A stretch of 7,355 nt of DNA. It comes from Deltaproteobacteria bacterium CG_4_8_14_3_um_filter_43_13 (GTDB lineage: Bacteria; Desulfobacterota; UBA8473). The position numbers and the translations under genes are program-made. Below, piece after piece: positions 1-5,814 of the stretch; position 1 is the stretch's first letter; each line of letters opens with the position of its first letter. The stretch covers positions 1 through 7,355 of the forward strand of contig PFIF01000063.1 of NCBI GenBank assembly GCA_002782605.1, written 5' to 3'. The notes under the pieces are model-generated. The model made no database searches. It had not been told where the DNA came from and saw nothing but the letters and a program-made list of their open reading frames with translations.

Positions 1-118
1 CATCGGCTTCCCTAACAATGCAAAATGCACATATCAAAATGAAAAATGCAAAATTAAGGAGTATCAAAATTTGCGATTTGAATTTTGAATTTTGCGATTT
101 ATAATTAACTTCTTTCAT
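1..118 (-). CDS. Partial small membrane or exported protein downstream of cbiM (5' end only)
   Basis: An open frame starts with ATG at 118-116, overlapping the cbiM stop as ATGA, and stays open for 39 codons to the window edge. A strong GGAGGTGGGG ribosome binding site lies inside the last cbiM codons, so translational coupling with cbiM is likely. The protein begins MKEVNYKSQNSKFKSQ, is basic at first, then has a hydrophobic run (ILILLNFAFFILICAFCIV, about residues 17-35) that could be a signal peptide or membrane helix. In Ni/Co ECF clusters this position often holds a small auxiliary membrane protein (CbiN/NikN/NikL type), but I cannot recognise a family from 39 residues. Most of this coding stretch consists of an AT-rich inverted repeat, so the N terminus may be repeat-derived, or the real start may lie beyond the window. 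Confidence 0.5.
   Translation of the reverse strand, partial: MKEVNYKSQNSKFKSQILILLNFAFFILICAFCIVREAD
22..100. repeat. AT-rich imperfect inverted repeat
   Basis: Two arms of about 33 bases (22-55 and 68-100) are near reverse complements of each other. They are built from the words AAAATGCAAAAT and ATTTTGAATTTTGCGATTT and separated by about 12 bases. Short AT-rich palindromes of this style recur between genes in many environmental genomes (recall, not tested here). In this window the element falls inside the start of the open frame downstream of cbiM. Confidence 0.55.
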
Positions 119-720
119 CTCCCCACCTCCAGAATTTCCGGTTTTACTCTTTTCAAAAATACAACACAAAAGGCGGTGATGATACCTTCGATGACCATCA
201 CCGGCAGGTGTACAAATACCACCAATTCTGCAATGTGGAAAAAGCTCTCCCCTGTGCTCACGAGTGCGAGGGCAACAAGAAGGGCTCCCGTACCGACACC
301 TATGGCGCCGGCGGCAAACCCGCAGACGATGCTTAGAAGGTGATTACCCCTGCGCACAGGCAGATTAAACAGATAATAGGCAATGACAGCGGGGGCTGCC
401 ATATTAAATGTATTGACACCCAGGCTGGTAAACCCGCCGAACTGGAACAGAAGCGCCTGAAGCGCCAAGGCCACGAGAATGGAGGGGAAGGCCATCCAGC
501 CCAGGAGAAGCCCTACAAGTCCATTGAGAATCAGGTGAACACTTGACGGCCCTACCGGCACATGAATCAGAGAGGCAACAAAAAAGGCAGAGGATAAAAC
601 CGCCACCTCTGGTATCTTCTCATAATCCATCTTTTTAAGCCCCCACGCCGTTCCACCCACGGTAAGCAGGGCGCCTGCCACAAGAACAGGCGCCGAAAGA
701 ACTCCCTCTGATATATGCAT
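115..720 (-). CDS. cbiM: CbiM/NikM-type substrate-binding permease of an ECF nickel/cobalt transporter
   Basis: A 201-residue polytopic inner-membrane protein. It is the substrate-specific (S) component of a group I energy-coupling-factor transporter, which normally works with a CbiQ/NikQ transmembrane subunit and a CbiO/NikO ATPase; neither is in the window. It starts MHISEG: in this family the amino group of Met1 and the side chain of His2 bind the metal, which fixes the start at 720. His62 in SSVHLILNGLVGLLLGW (59-75) matches the second conserved metal-ligand position. Further hydrophobic segments lie near 9-27, 39-55, 64-95, 106-122, 129-155 and 163-190. The start overlaps the stop of the upstream DUF4198 gene (TAATG), with a purine-rich GGGAGATGAGA just before it, indicating coupled translation. 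Nickel versus cobalt cannot be decided from sequence; the absence of visible cobalamin genes and the DUF4198 partner lean towards nickel. Confidence 0.92.
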   Translation of the reverse strand: MHISEGVLSAPVLVAGALLTVGGTAWGLKKMDYEKIPEVAVLSSAFFVASLIHVPVGPSSVHLILNGLVGLLLGWMAFPSILVALALQALLFQFGGFTSLGVNTFNMAAPAVIAYYLFNLPVRRGNHLLSIVCGFAAGAIGVGTGALLVALALVSTGESFFHIAELVVFVHLPVMVIEGIITAFCVVFLKRVKPEILEVGR

Positions 721-1505
721 TATCTCATCTCCCTTGTTTTTATCCAGAGCACAGCGCCGATTTCCACAGGATACTCTCTGCCTTCATGTTTTAGTTTGAA
801 ATCAGCGGTATTGAGAGCGGCAAATCCCCACCAGCCAGCCTTCGGCATCGCGTAGGTAAATACTCCGTTGGCATCAGTCTTTACAACCTGAGTTATATAG
901 GCCTCAGCGGGTGGCTTTATCTTCCCCCCTTCATTTAAGTATTCAACCTCTACCTCTGCATAAGGCACGGGTTTGCCGTCCACTTTTACAATTCCCTGAA
1001 ATACATTGCCTGTCCAGAGACCGTAAGGCCTTGTTAAAGGTGTGATCTCGGTCTTAAGTCCTACCTCACTATCCCATCCCTCTTCTTTCCCCAGGGCATT
1101 GACCACGACCTTTGTGTAGTGAATGATAAAGCTCTCCTCTGCAGGTTCCCAATACGGTTCAGGTTCGACAAAGAATATATGGTCACCGGGACCTTTAATC
1201 CTGTATGCAGCCTCCCAAGTGGAAAATCCTTTAACCATCTTCCTCTTCAGAGCAGCAAGGAGGTCTACTCTCTTACCACTTACCATAACCCCCACTGCCT
1301 TTGGTCTTTCCATGTTCATGTACTGACCTTCAAAAGGATGGGTAAATTTAATCTGGAGACCGATTTTTTTATCATCCCCTTTGGAAACAATGTCGTCAGA
1401 AGGAATGATCATGCCAAAATGCGCCCAGGCCGTACTCAGACCAGCCAGCAAAAATATCACCACAACAACCGCTATTGTTCCCACTCTTATTCTTCCATTG
1501 TTCAT
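720..1505 (-). CDS. DUF4198 periplasmic protein, probable nickel/cobalt-transport accessory (NikK-like)
   Basis: A 261-residue exported protein. I chose the ATG at 1505 rather than the upstream one at 1574 because AAGGAGG sits 8 bases before it and because it opens a clean signal peptide: basic NGRIR, hydrophobic VGTIAVVVVIFLLAGL, then STAWA with cleavage expected after Ala28. The mature protein would begin HFGMIIP, putting a histidine at its N terminus. DUF4198 proteins (a Pfam family with nickel-uptake members called NikK) are commonly encoded beside CbiM/NikM permeases. Candidate metal ligands include His29, His56 (THPFEG), His109 and His129. The C-terminal part (about 165-225, VDGKPVPYAEVEVEY...TDANGVFTYAMPKAGWW) resembles a carboxypeptidase-regulatory-like beta-sandwich. 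It probably captures or delivers metal in the periplasm; that role is inferred from context. Confidence 0.82.
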   Translation of the reverse strand: MNNGRIRVGTIAVVVVIFLLAGLSTAWAHFGMIIPSDDIVSKGDDKKIGLQIKFTHPFEGQYMNMERPKAVGVMVSGKRVDLLAALKRKMVKGFSTWEAAYRIKGPGDHIFFVEPEPYWEPAEESFIIHYTKVVVNALGKEEGWDSEVGLKTEITPLTRPYGLWTGNVFQGIVKVDGKPVPYAEVEVEYLNEGGKIKPPAEAYITQVVKTDANGVFTYAMPKAGWWGFAALNTADFKLKHEGREYPVEIGAVLWIKTREMR

Positions 1506-1523
1506 CTCTCTTACCTCCTTATT

Positions 1524-1534
1524 ATAATGATTAT
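1524..1534. promoter_or_regulatory. Possible metalloregulator operator upstream of the DUF4198 gene
   Basis: A perfect 5-1-5 palindrome, ATAATCATTAT on the minus strand, lies immediately upstream of the ribosome binding site of the DUF4198 gene. It is identical to the right-hand part of the classical Fur-family box (ATAATCATTAT), while the left part of the 19-bp box matches poorly. A Fur-family regulator (Fur, Zur or Nur) is plausible for a metal-uptake gene, but AT-rich DNA produces such words by chance. Confidence 0.25.
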
Positions 1535-1670
1535 TTAGACAAAAACAAATACTAATAGTTACAGATAGGCTCAAGGTACCGCATGTCCTACATCAAAATC
1601 CTGGCAATCCCTCGATCCTGGATGACAACGCGCATTAGTTAACCCTGAAAAATGAAAAATTTCGTTTGGA

Positions 1671-1710
1671 GCGAACATCTGCCTGTGTGTTGCACGCAGA
1701 CAGGCGAACA
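1671..1710. repeat. Hairpin flanked by 7-bp direct repeats between the porin and DUF4198 genes
   Basis: The 25-bp segment 1681-1705 (GCCTGTGTG, TTGCAC, GCAGACAGGC) folds into a 9- to 10-pair stem with one internal mismatch. The heptamer GCGAACA occurs on both sides, at 1671-1677 and 1704-1710. It lies in the 286-bp intergenic stretch 1506-1791, which otherwise shows a short direct repeat of ATCCTGG near 1597 and 1614 and no convincing gene. It may be a REP-like or MITE-like element, or a processing hairpin in the porin transcript. Confidence 0.45.
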
Positions 1711-1791
1711 GGATTTTTGGAACATCCCGCCTCTGGCAGATCAAAAACCCTGTGCTTCGGAGCAGAAAAGTGAATTTTAAGGGTAAACTCA

Positions 1792-2949
1792 TTAGAAGGC
1801 TATCGCCAGTCTAACAAAGAACTCATCCAGCTTATCATCGTAAGCACTCCCTGACGCCTTTTCATAATTGGATCTACGGTATTCGGCCATGATGGTGGTA
1901 GAAAAATTATCCTTTTTGAAAAGGGTATAATTAGCCCCTATACTGTATCTGTCTTTTAGTGTGCCATCCTGGTTGGCATCTCTGTCATCATCGAAGCCTT
2001 CATACCGGGCCGCCAGTTCCAGAGGTTCTGCAACCTGAAGTGCAACCGCACCAAACCAGGCCGATTCCTTGTATGCCTTATCATCGGTGAAGTTTTTCTC
2101 TCTGGATATAGCCTTCATATATTCGGCATCGAATGTGAGCTTCCATATCTGGAGATTGAACATACCGCCAACCGTCTCATTTCGGTCCCCATCCCCGGGC
2201 TCTGAATCGTAAAATATAGCCAGGGTCAGACCTTCTACAGGAGAGACAGCGATGTTCCCTATATATGAACTCACATCGTCTGTCGCGAAATAGGTCGAAC
2301 TTGTGGAACGGGTAAGACCAACCCCGGCATTATAGAGTTTGCCGGCAAGTATCTCACCTCTATATACCGTGAAAGAGGCATCAAGCCCTAAGATATCCGG
2401 TGTAAATCCAAGGGTAGCGCCTGTCCTGGCGATCTCGTAGCACTCCTTGGTAATAGGGTCATTGATCAGGTGACTTTCGAATACACCAAAGGGCTGTCCC
2501 CTTTTGCCGCCTACAAAATATAAGGGGAATCCTTCCTTCCGGATCGTAATGGTTGCCTCATCCCAGGACACCTTATCCTCACTGTCGAGGTTCTCACCCT
2601 TCAGGAGGAGATTACCTGTCACATATTCATGTAACTTTATCTCAGCCCCCAGCTCTACTGTCCCGATCTGCATATCAGAAGTTGGATCATTGACCGTATT
2701 ATCGCCAGTATCACTGTCGTCTGCATAGCTGAAGTCCAGTTCAACACCACCACTGAAGCTTATCTTCTCAGCTATCACTCCCAATATCCCTTTCGATCCT
2801 TCTTCCTGTCTTTCTCCTCTCTTCTCTAGTTCCTCAACGCGGGTCTTCAATCCTTCCATCTCCATTTTGGTGTCTTCAGCAAAACCTTGAGAAGTTACTA
2901 AAATTATCAAACCTGTAAACAGCCAAATCACAAACAGTAGTTTCTTCAC
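1792..2949 (-). CDS. LbtU-like outer-membrane porin, probable metal/metallophore uptake channel
   Basis: A 385-residue outer-membrane beta-barrel protein. The start is a GTG at 2949, not the in-frame ATG at 3003, because AGGAG lies 8 bases upstream and the GTG opens a signal peptide (KKLLFVIWLFTGLIILVTS, cleavage after QGFA near residue 24). A short charged coiled-coil follows (about 26-50, KMEMEGLKTRVEELEKR). From about residue 64 there is an alternating barrel (FSGGVELDFSYADD) ending in FVRLAIAF with the terminal Phe expected of BAM substrates. Features such as TVELGAEIKLHEYVTGNLLLKGE, FPLYFVGGKRGQPFGVFESH and ITKECYEIARTGATLGF match the LbtU-type siderophore porin family as I recall it. 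The first member, LbtU, takes up legiobactin in Legionella. Here the downstream genes handle Ni/Co, so a metal-chelate cargo is inferred. It is followed by a 286-bp gap before the DUF4198 gene, so a shared transcript is likely but not certain. Confidence 0.75.
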   Translation of the reverse strand: MKKLLFVIWLFTGLIILVTSQGFAEDTKMEMEGLKTRVEELEKRGERQEEGSKGILGVIAEKISFSGGVELDFSYADDSDTGDNTVNDPTSDMQIGTVELGAEIKLHEYVTGNLLLKGENLDSEDKVSWDEATITIRKEGFPLYFVGGKRGQPFGVFESHLINDPITKECYEIARTGATLGFTPDILGLDASFTVYRGEILAGKLYNAGVGLTRSTSSTYFATDDVSSYIGNIAVSPVEGLTLAIFYDSEPGDGDRNETVGGMFNLQIWKLTFDAEYMKAISREKNFTDDKAYKESAWFGAVALQVAEPLELAARYEGFDDDRDANQDGTLKDRYSIGANYTLFKKDNFSTTIMAEYRRSNYEKASGSAYDDKLDEFFVRLAIAF

Positions 2950-2986
2950 GGTAACTACTCCTTTCTGAAGCGTGGCCTCAAAATAC

Positions 2987-3043
2987 AAAAGCCACGAAAG
3001 CATTATTTGGTCTTCTGACCTTCCTTAAGCCTTCGTGGCTTTT
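2987..3043. terminator. Nested hairpin between asd and the porin gene: terminator or leader attenuator
   Basis: The arms 2987-3001 and 3029-3043 pair over 15 positions on the minus-strand transcript, with one G-U wobble. Their core AAAAGCCACGAA pairs with TTCGTGGCTTTT. A second small stem, GGTC/GACC with a 4-base loop (3009-3020), sits concentrically inside. T-rich sequence follows the stem on both strands. It can end leuB-asd transcripts, but it also lies between a candidate promoter (3088-3114) and the porin start, so it could act as an attenuator in the leader of the metal-uptake mRNA. Confidence 0.55.
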
Positions 3044-3087
3044 CTTCAGAGGAAAAACTATTTATTTAATTTAACTTTAAGTTTAAG

Positions 3088-3114
3088 CCTATATCAAGTT
3101 AAAAAGGATGTCAA
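3088..3114 (-). promoter_or_regulatory. Candidate sigma-70 promoter for the porin and metal-uptake genes
   Basis: A perfect TTGACA (-35) at 3114-3109 is followed after a short 15-bp spacer by TATAGG (-10) at 3093-3088, pointing at the porin gene. Around the expected start point lies the palindrome AACTTTAAGTT (3073-3083), and the 8-mer AAGTTAAA/TTTAACTT occurs as an inverted repeat (3070-3077 and 3096-3103), an arrangement compatible with an operator. The spacer is shorter than ideal, so this is a suggestion. Confidence 0.4.
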
Positions 3115-3146
3115 GAAAAAAATTGGAGATTTTTTTGAGAAATTAC

Positions 3147-4169
3147 TTAAATATACTCTCTTACAAGGATTTCAGCAATCTGAATGGCATTGAGGGCAGC
3201 ACCTTTGCGAAGGTTGTCCGCTACAATCCACATATTGATCCCCTTCTCAATGGATTCATCCTCCCGGATTCTTCCGACAAAGGTATCATCCTTGCCAGCA
3301 GCATCAATAGCCATAGGGTATCTTGCAGATGCAGGATCATCAACAACAGTTACCCCTGGTGCTTGTGAAAGCAGATTTCTAACTTCATCTGCAGTAATCT
3401 TCTTCTCGGTCTCTATGTTGACTGATTCTGAGTGACTATAAAACACCGGCACTCTCACCGTGGTTGCAGTTACCCTGATTGAGTCGTCCTCCAGTATCTT
3501 CCTTGTCTCATTTACCATCTTCATCTCTTCTTTAGTATAAGCATTCTCAAGAAAGATATCTATATGGGGCAGGCAGTTAAAGGCTATTTGGTGGGGATAA
3601 ACGTTACATTCAACATCCTGAAAGCTTAGTATATCCCTGGTCTGATCCTGAAGTTCATCTATAGCCTTTTTCCCGGTTCCGGACACCGCCTGATAAGTTG
3701 ATACTACAATCCTTTTGATCCCTGCCACATCATGGATTGGTTTTAGTGCCACCACCATCTGAATTGTAGAGCAGTTGGGATTAGCAATAATCCCTTTCTT
3801 CTTATATTGGGCAATGGCATGGGGGTTTACCTCTGGAACTACCAGGGGAACCTGGCTGTCCATCCTGAAGGCGCTGGTATTGTCGACCACTATACAGCCT
3901 GCACTGGCAGCAATAGGGGCAAACTTCTCGCTGACTGTCCCCCCTGCAGAGAACAACCCGATATCGACCCCTTTAAAAGAATCCTCATCGAGTATCTCAA
4001 CCTTTATATCTTTGTTATAAAATTCAATATAAGAACCAGCCGATCTAGTGGAAGCCAGCAATTTTAACTTCCCAACAGGGAGTTTCCGTTCTTCCAGGAT
4101 CTTTATCATCTCATTGCCAACTGCTCCTGTTGCTCCAACAACTGCAATGCTGTACTTCTCTTTCTTCAT
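3147..4169 (-). CDS. asd: Aspartate-semialdehyde dehydrogenase
   Basis: A complete 340-residue cytoplasmic enzyme that reduces aspartyl-4-phosphate to aspartate semialdehyde with NADPH, the branch-point step to lysine/diaminopimelate, threonine and methionine. The N-terminal dinucleotide loop is VGATGAVG (11-18). The catalytic cysteine is Cys133 in NPNCSTIQ. Gln160 in STYQAVSGTG and His246 in FYSHSES fit the substrate-binding glutamine and general-base histidine of the family, and Arg239 in VRVPV lies in the substrate pocket region. The length and the GTGKKAIDEL segment match the Gram-positive/deltaproteobacterial-type Asd. The start at 4169 has AAGGAG about 12 bases upstream and lies 5 bp after the leuB stop, so the two genes are almost certainly one operon. 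Nothing appears damaged. Confidence 0.96.
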   Translation of the reverse strand: MKKEKYSIAVVGATGAVGNEMIKILEERKLPVGKLKLLASTRSAGSYIEFYNKDIKVEILDEDSFKGVDIGLFSAGGTVSEKFAPIAASAGCIVVDNTSAFRMDSQVPLVVPEVNPHAIAQYKKKGIIANPNCSTIQMVVALKPIHDVAGIKRIVVSTYQAVSGTGKKAIDELQDQTRDILSFQDVECNVYPHQIAFNCLPHIDIFLENAYTKEEMKMVNETRKILEDDSIRVTATTVRVPVFYSHSESVNIETEKKITADEVRNLLSQAPGVTVVDDPASARYPMAIDAAGKDDTFVGRIREDESIEKGINMWIVADNLRKGAALNAIQIAEILVREYI

Positions 4170-4174
4170 AAAAT

Positions 4175-5245
4175 CTAAAGCTCCTTCATGTATTTTACTA
4201 CTAAATCACCCACTTCTTTGGTGCCATATCCCATCTCCCCCGCTGAAAGACTCTTAATATCTCTGGTTAGCACCTTGATGACCGCCTTTTCTATAAGCCT
4301 TGCTGAATTTTCTTCTTCCAGATGCTCTAACATCATCTGACATGCCGAAATTGCGGCCAAGGGGTTTATCACATTTTTTCCCTTGTATTTAGGGGCTGAT
4401 CCCCCGATGGGTTCAAACATAGAGGTTCCCTGGGGATTAATATTTCCGCCAGCGGCTATCCCCATTCCTCCCTGAATTATAGCCCCGATATCAGTAATTA
4501 TGTCTCCGAACATGTTATCGGTGACGATTACGTCAAACCATTCAGGATTTTTTATCAGCCACATGGATATTGCATCCACATGGGCATAATCTGTGGTAAT
4601 ATCGGGGTAGTCCATGGAGATTTCTTTAAAGGCTCTATCCCAAAGATCGAAAGCATAAGTCAAAACATTTGTCTTCCCGCATAGGGTTAGCTTCTTGGCC
4701 TTGTTTCTCTTCCGACATAAATCGAAGGCATATCTAATACATCTTTCCACGCCCTTTCTGGTGTTTATAGACTCTTGTATTGCCACCTCATCAGGGGTTC
4801 CTTTCTTGAAAAACCCTCCAGAACCCACATAAAAACCTTCCGTATTTTCCCGGACCACCACTAAGTCAATATCCTCTGGCCCCTTGTTTTTGAGGGGAGT
4901 CTCTACACCAGGGTATAGTTTTACCGGCCTGAGGTTTACATACTGGTCAAGCAAAAATCTGAGCTTCAGAAGTATGCCTCTCTCCAGGATTCCGGGTTTC
5001 ACATCGGGATGGCCTATAGCGCCCAGGTATATCGCATCCATCTTCTGGAGTTCTTCAACTACTGAATCAGGAAGGGTTTCACCCGTCCGAAGATACCTCT
5101 CTCCTCCCAGGTCATACTCTATTAGATCATACTTGAATCCGTTTATCTCCGAAGCAGCCTTTAGTGCTTTGAGCCCTTCAGCAACGACCTCAGGACCTGT
5201 ACCATCACCAGGTATAACCGCTATATTGTATGCGTTCTTGTTCAT
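4175..5245 (-). CDS. leuB: 3-Isopropylmalate dehydrogenase (LeuB) of the isocitrate/isopropylmalate dehydrogenase family
   Basis: A complete 356-residue beta-decarboxylating dehydrogenase, probably oxidising 3-isopropylmalate in leucine synthesis. Visible family elements are IPGDGTGPEV (11-20), the substrate arginines R96 and R106 (LRFLLDQYVNLRP) and R132, Tyr139 (RENTEGFY), Lys191 and metal-binding aspartates D224, D248 and D252 (TDNMFGDIITD). Leu92-Leu93, before R96, align with the leucine pair that holds the isopropyl group in LeuB and differ from the Ser/Asn of isocitrate dehydrogenase. Two features are atypical: RENTEG instead of the usual LeuB REL-x-GG, and EPIGGSAPKY (278-287), where Lys286-Tyr287 match the NADP-binding pair of E. 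coli isocitrate dehydrogenase. The gene sits directly before asd. leuC and leuD, its usual upstream partners, are absent. Isocitrate, homoisocitrate or tartrate dehydrogenase remain less likely alternatives. GGAG lies about 11 bases before the ATG. Confidence 0.82.
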   Translation of the reverse strand: MNKNAYNIAVIPGDGTGPEVVAEGLKALKAASEINGFKYDLIEYDLGGERYLRTGETLPDSVVEELQKMDAIYLGAIGHPDVKPGILERGILLKLRFLLDQYVNLRPVKLYPGVETPLKNKGPEDIDLVVVRENTEGFYVGSGGFFKKGTPDEVAIQESINTRKGVERCIRYAFDLCRKRNKAKKLTLCGKTNVLTYAFDLWDRAFKEISMDYPDITTDYAHVDAISMWLIKNPEWFDVIVTDNMFGDIITDIGAIIQGGMGIAAGGNINPQGTSMFEPIGGSAPKYKGKNVINPLAAISACQMMLEHLEEENSARLIEKAVIKVLTRDIKSLSAGEMGYGTKEVGDLVVKYMKEL

Positions 5246-5350
5246 GTGAAATTTAGCTCCAATTCGCTCAAAAGTATCGTTGGGATCAAAAGAAGTGCGA
5301 TAGCATTTGAATAAAATCTTTTAGCCTATTCTTATGTGAAGTTGTGCCCC

Positions 5351-5365
5351 TGTTTTTCAAAAACA
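5351..5365. repeat. Short perfect palindrome upstream of leuB
   Basis: TGTTTTT-C-AAAAACA is a perfect 7-1-7 inverted repeat in the 133-bp gap between the antitoxin gene and leuB. It lies 14 bp after the antitoxin stop. It is too AT-rich for a strong terminator and may be an operator or chance. No clear promoter for leuB was found in this gap. Confidence 0.3.
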
Positions 5366-5378
5366 TGGATGGCGTCTT

Positions 5379-5645
5379 TTAAGATACTATTTGTCCTTGC
5401 AGTTTTTCCTGAACCCAAAGATTAATGAGAGTATCGGCACTAACACCACGTTTTTGAGCAATAGTCTGAATTTTTTCAGAAAGCATTTTGTCAACAGCAT
5501 AATAAATAACTTCAGACTCAATATCCGCCTCAAATGATACTTCTTTGGTTTTATCCCAAAAGTCAGCTAAATCATGAGTATCCCAAAACTCGCCAATCTC
5601 TTTGTAGTTCGTTGCCTTTGATACAGAACTTTTATGTTTTCTCAT
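5379..5645 (-). CDS. CopG-type (BrnA-like) antitoxin of a type II toxin-antitoxin pair, toxin partner lost
   Basis: An 88-residue protein whose N-terminal EIGEFWDTHDLADFWDKTKEVSFE (about 16-39) is the hallmark of the CopG-antitoxin family (BrnA-like). The C-terminal part, EKIQTIAQKRGVSADTLINLWVQEKL, is the helix-helix part of a ribbon-helix-helix DNA-binding fold, with the preceding strand near 45-50. Such proteins bind and neutralise a small BrnT-like ribonuclease encoded just upstream and repress the operon. Here the upstream toxin is reduced to a relic whose reading frame overlaps this gene by 14 bp. The ribosome binding site GAGGAG, about 6 bases before the ATG, lies in the last toxin codons, so the antitoxin may still be made. 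The reading frame is intact. It may persist as a free repressor or anti-addiction factor, or await decay. Confidence 0.8.
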   Translation of the reverse strand: MRKHKSSVSKATNYKEIGEFWDTHDLADFWDKTKEVSFEADIESEVIYYAVDKMLSEKIQTIAQKRGVSADTLINLWVQEKLQGQIVS

Positions 5646-5728
5646 ATAGTCTCCTCTCAGCCTTAGTCATATCACGTGCCGATAAAATCAAGGCACGTTT
5701 GTCGCCAAATAATGCCTTTGATTTTCAA
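5632..5728 (-). pseudogene. Relic of a BrnT-like toxin gene with internal deletion
   Basis: Reading towards the antitoxin, codons from 5700 to 5632 encode KRALILSARDMTKAERRLYE plus KT and a TAA that overlaps the antitoxin ATG by 14 bp. The motif SARDMTKAERRLYE is the usual C terminus of BrnT-like toxins that partner CopG-type antitoxins. Upstream in a different frame is TTG AAA ATC AAA..., encoding (M)KIKGIIWRQ, which resembles the N terminus of the same family, with GGAG 8 bases before the TTG. The two parts are out of frame and only about 30 of an expected 90 or so codons remain, so the catalytic middle is missing. In the C-terminal frame the only upstream ATG (5754) is cut off by a TGA at 5727-5725. 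Tandem TATAAT words at 5755-5767 may be remains of the operon promoter. The C-terminal assignment is firmer than the N-terminal one. Confidence 0.65.
5684..5725. repeat. Inverted repeat spanning the toxin-relic junction
   Basis: AAAATCAAGGCA (5684-5695) and TGCCTTTGATTTT (5713-5725) are reverse complements except for one extra base, with a 17-base loop. The loop contains the point where the N-terminal-like and C-terminal toxin reading frames meet. The repeat may have promoted the deletion, or may now act as a hairpin in the antitoxin leader. Confidence 0.5.
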
Positions 5729-5814
5729 GTCATATTCTCCAACCTCTTTAGCATATTATATATTATAGTCCCTTATTTTCATAGAGTGTTTTTCTCTAAA
5801 GAAGGCTCAATTTT

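Noticed and set aside
1119..1538. Plus-strand frame of 139 codons opposite the DUF4198 gene
   Set aside because: It is a shadow of a well-supported minus-strand gene, with no domain signal or ribosome binding site.
1521..1549. TATAAT with a TTG-rich upstream hexamer as promoter for the DUF4198 gene
   Set aside because: The TATAAT touches the ribosome binding site, so a transcript starting 6-8 bases downstream would lose part of it; the -35 match is poor.
1506..1574. Longer N terminus for the DUF4198 protein starting at 1574
   Set aside because: It would place 23 residues before a clear signal peptide, while the ATG at 1505 has an ideal AAGGAGG and a proper signal sequence.
1506..1791. Cobalamin or NiCo riboswitch upstream of the transport genes
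   Set aside because: By eye I could not find the conserved boxes of either class; a covariance-model search would settle it.
1571..1792. A 73-codon open frame after the porin, starting by TAATG overlap with the porin stop
   Set aside because: There is no ribosome binding site, and the protein looks like translated repeats (hairpin at 1681-1705, ATCCTGG repeats) with no recognisable domain or hydrophobic pattern. The overlap is probably chance.
2950..3003. ATG at 3003 as porin start
   Set aside because: It lies inside the hairpin region with no ribosome binding site, and the GTG at 2949 has AGGAG and begins the signal peptide directly.
5351..5365. Terminator of the antitoxin gene
   Set aside because: The 7-bp stem is almost entirely A-T and is not followed by a T-run on the minus strand, so it is unlikely to terminate transcription on its own.
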